Shown piece by piece: positions 60,024 through 64,000 of a DNA stretch of 64,000 bases. Position numbers and translations under genes: made by a program. The stretch is from NCBI GenBank assembly GCA_031548885.1, contig JAVBQO010000002.1, forward strand, positions 1 to 64,000, written 5' to 3'. The DNA comes from JAVBQO01 sp031548885. Its GTDB lineage: Bacteria > Patescibacteriota > Saccharimonadia > Saccharimonadales > Saccharimonadaceae. The notes beneath the pieces were generated by a model that was not told the origin of the DNA, did no database searches, and worked only from the letters and a program-made list of their open reading frames with translations. The first letter of the stretch is position 1. The number at the start of each line of letters is the position of its first letter.

Positions 60024-61632
60024 AAATCAGTTCCTATTGTTTGGATTCGCTAGCAAAAACTCGTGGCGCGGTGGCTTGATAATTGGTCTGGTCGCGGCCG
60101 GATTGATGTTGATGCAAGGTTTCGCGTATCTCGCAACGTACCCGACGTTGGATGAACGCGTCGCATTCGCGGCCACGATGGTCAATAACCCGGCGATCAA
60201 AATGTTGTACGGCGAACCGGTCGCGGTCGAAACTGCGCCGGGTTATATGGTGTTTCGCACCGGCGCGATTTTGGCGTTGGTTGCGGCGATTTGGGGGCTG
60301 ATGGTGGCAACGAAGCGGTTTCGTGGTACCGAGGAAAACGGCCAAACCGAATTGTTGATGAGCGGGCCGTTTGTGCGCCGGCAATTCGCGGTCGAAACGA
60401 TGGCGGGAATCGGCGTTGGTGTTGCGGCGGCGTACGCAATCTTCACATTTTTGATCGGGATAAGCGGCGCGAACGCAAACATGAACTACGATTGGGGCGC
60501 GGCGGTTTTCGCGGGAATGGGAATTTTTGGTGGCGCGGCGGTTTTCGCAGCACTCGGTGCACTGACGAGCCAGTTGGCGAATGGCCGCCGCCGCGCGACG
60601 TTGATCGGTGTGACGGCGATTGTGATTTTGTTCATCATGCGGTGCGCTGGAAACGCGGTCGATTCGTTATATTGGTTAAAGAATTTCACGCCGTTTGGCT
60701 GGATCGACAAATTGCATCCGCTGACTGAATCGCAACCGATTTGGCTGGTTCCGCTGGCGATTGCGGGTGTGATTTTCGCGGGCGGTGCGGTTTGGATTTG
60801 CAAATATCGCGATCTGGGCGAGGGGATTTTGAAGGCACGCGAAAAAGCAAAATCGCACTTGAAAACCGTGTCAAATAATTTCGTTTTCACGTTGCGGCAA
60901 ATGTTGCCGATTTTGACCATGTGGTCGACGTGCGTGATTTTCGTGGCGATGTTGATGGTTGTTTTGGCGCTAACTGCCAGCGATGCTGCAGCCAGCTCGC
61001 CGACGTTGATCGACGCCACGAATGCGCTGGTCGGCGACTCTTCGGCAGGTATGGCGATCGAATTCATGAGCATCGGCACGATGATGATCGCGGTATTTTT
61101 GGCGATTGCGGTGGCAAATATTTTGGGTCAAGCAAAAAACGAAGAAATCGACGGCCGCGCGGAAAATATGCTGGTTCGGCGCGTTTCGCGGGTCGGCTGG
61201 CTGGCGTCGCGTACGATCGTTTTCGCGATTGCGGCGGTCGTAGTGACGATAATTGCGAATGTGGCAATGTGGGCGATTTCGCAATATAACGGCGTGAATT
61301 TGGACTTTGCGAAAACCGTTTGGGGCGGACTCAACATCATTGGGCCGGTTGTTTTGGCGCTGGGAATCGGCGTTTTGGCGTACGGAATTTGGCCGCGCAT
61401 CGCGGCGTGGGTTTTGTATGTGTGGGTGGTTTATTCGTTTTTCCTGTCGATGATTTCGTCGGTTGCGAAATTTCCAGGATGGCTTAACGACACGTCGCTG
61501 GTCAAGTGGATTTCACTCACGCCGGCGGCCAGCGCGAATTGGAAATGGTTTGGTGTGACGCTGGCAATCGGCGTCGCGGCTTTCGCGGCGGGGCTTATCC
61601 TGTTTGCGCGGCGCGATATCCAGACGGATTAA
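60010..61632 (+). CDS. ABC-2 type exporter permease, large form
   Basis: 540 residues with about 12 helices in two half-repeats, unlike the ~250-residue single-repeat permeases; this resembles the antibiotic-exporter permeases of Actinobacteria (tetronasin type). ATG at 60010 preferred: it overlaps the ATPase gene by 14 nt. Substrate unknown. Confidence 0.85.
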   Translation: MRKTKNQFLLFGFASKNSWRGGLIIGLVAAGLMLMQGFAYLATYPTLDERVAFAATMVNNPAIKMLYGEPVAVETAPGYMVFRTGAILALVAAIWGLMVATKRFRGTEENGQTELLMSGPFVRRQFAVETMAGIGVGVAAAYAIFTFLIGISGANANMNYDWGAAVFAGMGIFGGAAVFAALGALTSQLANGRRRATLIGVTAIVILFIMRCAGNAVDSLYWLKNFTPFGWIDKLHPLTESQPIWLVPLAIAGVIFAGGAVWICKYRDLGEGILKAREKAKSHLKTVSNNFVFTLRQMLPILTMWSTCVIFVAMLMVVLALTASDAAASSPTLIDATNALVGDSSAGMAIEFMSIGTMMIAVFLAIAVANILGQAKNEEIDGRAENMLVRRVSRVGWLASRTIVFAIAAVVVTIIANVAMWAISQYNGVNLDFAKTVWGGLNIIGPVVLALGIGVLAYGIWPRIAAWVLYVWVVYSFFLSMISSVAKFPGWLNDTSLVKWISLTPAASANWKWFGVTLAIGVAAFAAGLILFARRDIQTD

Positions 61633-61634
61633 TG

Positions 61635-61640
61635 TATAAT
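61635..61640 (+). promoter_or_regulatory. -10 box of the frameshifted NUDIX gene
   Basis: TATAAT followed by six nucleotides and ATG at 61647, just after the permease stop. Confidence 0.4.
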
Positions 61641-61646
61641 GAGCGC

Positions 61647-62076
61647 ATGAAATCGGACATCACACAACGAATTGCCATGAAAGCCGTCATCATGAACGAC
61701 GACGGAAGAGTTTTGGTTTTGCGCGAAGCAAACACGTACGAAGAAGGAACGAACATCGGAAGATACGGCGTTCCGGGGGGGGCGTTTGGATGCGGGCGAA
61801 CCATTTTTGGATGGGTTGGCACGCGAAATTGCGGAAGAATCTGGGTTGAGTGTTGAAGTTATCAAGCCGATTCATGTCGATGAATGGTGGCCGGAAATTC
61901 GCGGCGTGAAAAACCAAATTGTCGGCGTGTTTTTCTTGTGTCGGCCAGTTTCGACTAATGTGAAATTGAGCGAGGAGCACGACGATTTTCAGTGGATTTC
62001 GCAGAACGATATCGACAAATTTCCGTTGATGGACGCAGAAAAAGACGCAATCCACGCAGTGTTTGCAAGCAGCTAG
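61647..62076 (+). pseudogene. NUDIX hydrolase interrupted by a +1 frameshift in a G8 run
   Basis: The first frame gives AVIMNDDGRVLVLREAN ... RYGVPGG, then shifts to a short nonsense tail. The other frame continues with the exact rest of the NUDIX box: RLDAGEPF, then REIAEESGL, and a full C-terminus to 62076. Removing one G from the run at 61775-61782 restores a 142-residue enzyme. Could be a sequencing error, phase variation or true decay. An alternative ATG at 61632 overlaps the permease stop. Confidence 0.85.
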
Positions 62077-62558
62077 TTCGCAAACGGAAGCGTGCGAACA
62101 ATTCGCCGACGAAACGCATTTTCGTCCGGAAACATGTCAATGATCGTCAATGTGTTGAACTGGATAATGTCGTTTTTTCGCAACCGACTATGCTTTTGAA
62201 TCGTTGAATGTGGCAAGAAATTTTCGCCGAAAAATTGCGGATTGTTCGGCGCAAAATCTCCCGGCGTCAAAGCGCGAACCAAATCAGCATGCAATTTCGC
62301 AAGCCGCGGCGTTTTGTCGATCAGCGTCACGTGTACGTGGTTTTCGCCGAGAAGCGCGTCATCGCCAACTGTCGAAGCGAACGGTTTTTGGTTTCGCGAA
62401 AAATTCTCAACAACTTTGACTAAATATTCGGCGTTCCAATTGATTGCAAAAACATCGACAATCGTCGTATGCAGCGGCCAATTTGTCCGGTCGTATTCAT
62501 ATTCGTCCGGCAAGTCCTCAAACAATTGCACGATCGTGTATTTTTGCGAAAACGTCAT
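62073..62558 (-). CDS. 2H phosphoesterase (RNA ligase/CPDase-like)
   Basis: 161 residues with the two His motifs of the 2H superfamily: HTTI at residues 30-33 and HSTI at 117-120. Such enzymes act on 2',3'-cyclic phosphates or 2'-5' linkages in RNA or nucleotides. It converges on the NUDIX gene with a 4-nt overlap, and is transcribed from a promoter back-to-back with the peptidase gene. Confidence 0.8.
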   Translation of the reverse strand: MTFSQKYTIVQLFEDLPDEYEYDRTNWPLHTTIVDVFAINWNAEYLVKVVENFSRNQKPFASTVGDDALLGENHVHVTLIDKTPRLAKLHADLVRALTPGDFAPNNPQFFGENFLPHSTIQKHSRLRKNDIIQFNTLTIIDMFPDENAFRRRIVRTLPFAN

Positions 62559-62572
62559 AGTGCATCTATAAT
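62544..62572 (+). promoter_or_regulatory. promoter of the iminopeptidase-like gene, overlapping divergent -10
   Basis: TTGCGA, 17 nt, TATAAT, then six nucleotides to the ATG at 62579. The -10 shares the palindromic TATAATTATA (62567-62576) with a minus-strand TATAAT serving the 2H gene. Confidence 0.65.
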
Positions 62573-62578
62573 TATACC

Positions 62579-63499
62579 ATGCAAACCGATCAACACACCA
62601 TTCGCGAATTCACATTAAATGTCGGCGACGGCCACGAATTATACGTTCACGATTGGGGAAACGAATTTGCGAAAACGCCGTTTGTGTTTTTGCATGGAGG
62701 TCCGGGCAGCCAGTCGAAAGACAAACACAAATCGGTGTTCGATCCGTCGACGCAGCGCGTGATTTTCTTTGACCAACGCGGTTGCGGAAACAGCACGCCG
62801 TATGGCGAAATCGCGAAAAATACGACGCAGGATTTGGTGGGCGACATCACGAAAATCGCCGATCATTTGAATATCAAAAAGTTTTATCTACACGGCAGTT
62901 CGTGGGGATCGGCGCTGGCGTTGTTTTATGCTTTGGCAAATCCTGATCGCGTAGTAGGTTTGATAATCGGCGGCGTTTACACGGTTTCGCAGCGCGAAAA
63001 TGATTGGCTGTACCGCGGCAAATTTGCGAACTTTTTCCCGGAAATCTGGAATGATTTTGCGAAAAGCGTTCCGGCGAAATTTCGCAAAAATCCGGCCGAA
63101 TTTCACTTTGACAAAATCGCCAGTGGCGACGACGAGGAACGAAAACGCGCGGCGTATGAACTTGGCAAAATGCAACGCGCCGTAATGTGTTTGGACGACA
63201 GATTTGTGCCGGCTGATTACGAAACGTACGATCCCGCGCCGAGCCAAATCGAAATTCATTACATTGCAAATGGCGGATTTGTGCCGGATCGTTATATTCT
63301 GGACAACGCCCGCAAATTGACAATGCCAATTCACGTCGTGCAAGGCCGGTATGATTTTGTGTGCCCGCCTATCACAGCGTATGAACTTTGCCGGGAAGCG
63401 CCAAATGCGAAATTGTACTGGACGATCAGCGGTCACACGGCCGAGCATGAAAACGAAAATGTTTTCCGGGCGATTTTCGCAGGATTGGAGCAGAGTTGA
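62579..63499 (+). CDS. Proline iminopeptidase-like alpha/beta hydrolase
   Basis: 306 residues, peptidase family S33: oxyanion motif HGGPG at 39-43, DQRGCGNST, nucleophile elbow GSSWG with Ser108, acid in GRYDFVCP and His in SGHTAEHE near the end. It could release N-terminal proline from peptides, useful for an amino-acid-scavenging cell. Leaderless-type start. Its stop overlaps the def start by 3 nt. Confidence 0.9.
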   Translation: MQTDQHTIREFTLNVGDGHELYVHDWGNEFAKTPFVFLHGGPGSQSKDKHKSVFDPSTQRVIFFDQRGCGNSTPYGEIAKNTTQDLVGDITKIADHLNIKKFYLHGSSWGSALALFYALANPDRVVGLIIGGVYTVSQRENDWLYRGKFANFFPEIWNDFAKSVPAKFRKNPAEFHFDKIASGDDEERKRAAYELGKMQRAVMCLDDRFVPADYETYDPAPSQIEIHYIANGGFVPDRYILDNARKLTMPIHVVQGRYDFVCPPITAYELCREAPNAKLYWTISGHTAEHENENVFRAIFAGLEQS

Positions 63500-64000
63500 A
63501 AATTCTGAAAATCACGCGGTTCGGCAATCCAATTTTGCGAAAGCCAGCGAAACGTTTGACGAACGACGAAATCGTATCGCATGAGATTCAGAATTTGATT
63601 GCGAATATGCGTTATACGCTTGCGAAAAAAGAATATGGCGTCGGGCTGGCCGCACCGCAAGTTGGCGAAAGCATCGCGCTCAGTGTGATTGGCATCAAGC
63701 CGACGCCGAATCGTCCGGAACTTGAAAAGTTTGAAACGGTAATTATCAATCCGGAAATTGTCGAAACGTTTGGTCGGCGCGAAAAAATGTGGGAAGGCTG
63801 CATCAGTTGCGGAATCGGCGACGATACGTTATTTGGCGCGGTGCCACGTTTTCGCAAAATTAAACTGCGCTGGATTGACGAATTTGGCAAATCGCACGAA
63901 AAAATTCTGGATGATTTTGTGGCGCACGTCGCGCAGCATGAAACTGATCATTTGCGCGGAATTTTGTTTACCGACAAAGCCGACCGCAAATCGTTCATGA
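63496..64000 (+). CDS. def: Peptide deformylase (3' end beyond the window)
   Basis: First 168 codons. TTG start in a TTGA overlap with the previous stop. Contains all three deformylase motifs: GVGLAAPQ at 48-55, EGCIS at 100-104 and QHETDH at 147-152 (metal ligands Cys102, His148, His152). Removes the formyl group from new proteins. The frame is still open at the window end. Confidence 0.93.
   Translation, partial: MKILKITRFGNPILRKPAKRLTNDEIVSHEIQNLIANMRYTLAKKEYGVGLAAPQVGESIALSVIGIKPTPNRPELEKFETVIINPEIVETFGRREKMWEGCISCGIGDDTLFGAVPRFRKIKLRWIDEFGKSHEKILDDFVAHVAQHETDHLRGILFTDKADRKSFM

Overview
The window looks like a chromosomal segment from a Candidatus Saccharibacteria (TM7 / Patescibacteria) genome of the environmental type. 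The grounds are the gene order around dnaA/rpmH, very tight gene packing with many 1-20 nt overlaps, a Saccharibacteria-style type IV secretion cluster with many small two-helix pilin-like proteins, and a standard code in which TGA is a working stop (many ATGA/TGATG overlaps). No rRNA, IS element, transposase or CRISPR array was seen.

Layout. 1-2.9 kb: three tRNA genes (Arg-GCG, Ser-UGA, Ser-GCU), a small membrane protein, comF and an Hsp20 chaperone. 2.9-5.3 kb: a minus-strand array of six short VirB2/TrbC-like pilin-like genes. 5.5-18.5 kb: a plus-strand type IV secretion/surface module (lipoprotein, VirB6/TrbL-like channel protein, PrgI, TraC N-domain-like protein, VirB4 ATPase, a 989-residue protein ending in a VanY-type peptidase, a VirB8-like protein, a lysozyme-like + NlpC/P60-like hydrolase, a PEGA-like protein). 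18.5-24.6 kb: the replication-origin neighbourhood, recF-dnaN-dnaA on minus and rpmH-rnpA-yidC-jag on plus, with TTTTCCACA DnaA boxes on both sides of dnaA. 24.6-53.9 kb: a long cell-surface glycan locus with glycosyltransferases, GtrA, Wzm/Wzt exporter, a GT2-GT2-TagF fusion, rmlA/rmlB/RmlD-like/manC/galE sugar-nucleotide genes, a WbaP-like initiating transferase and a Wzy/WaaL-like ligase/polymerase. It is interrupted by a lectin-type wall hydrolase, sucCD, NUDIX genes and a scar holding three gene remnants. 53.9-64 kb: a LexA-like DNA-binding protein, tRNA-Asn, a giant FN3/SGNH secreted protein, an ABC exporter, further NUDIX genes (one frameshifted at a G8 run), a 2H phosphoesterase, a proline-iminopeptidase-like hydrolase and the start of def.

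How it fits together. The wall hydrolases and pilin array next to VirB4/VirB6 suggest an envelope-spanning machine for DNA uptake/transfer or host contact. The glycan locus would build and export a surface polymer, probably including a glycerol- or ribitol-phosphate-type (teichoic-acid-like) component, and the lectin and FN3 proteins would sit on that surface. Two genome-wide habits stand out: an extreme excess of the motif TTTTCGCAA/TTGCGAAAA in core genes, nearly absent from the secretion and surface genes, and many promoters whose -10 box lies about 6 nt before the start codon, which points to leaderless mRNAs.
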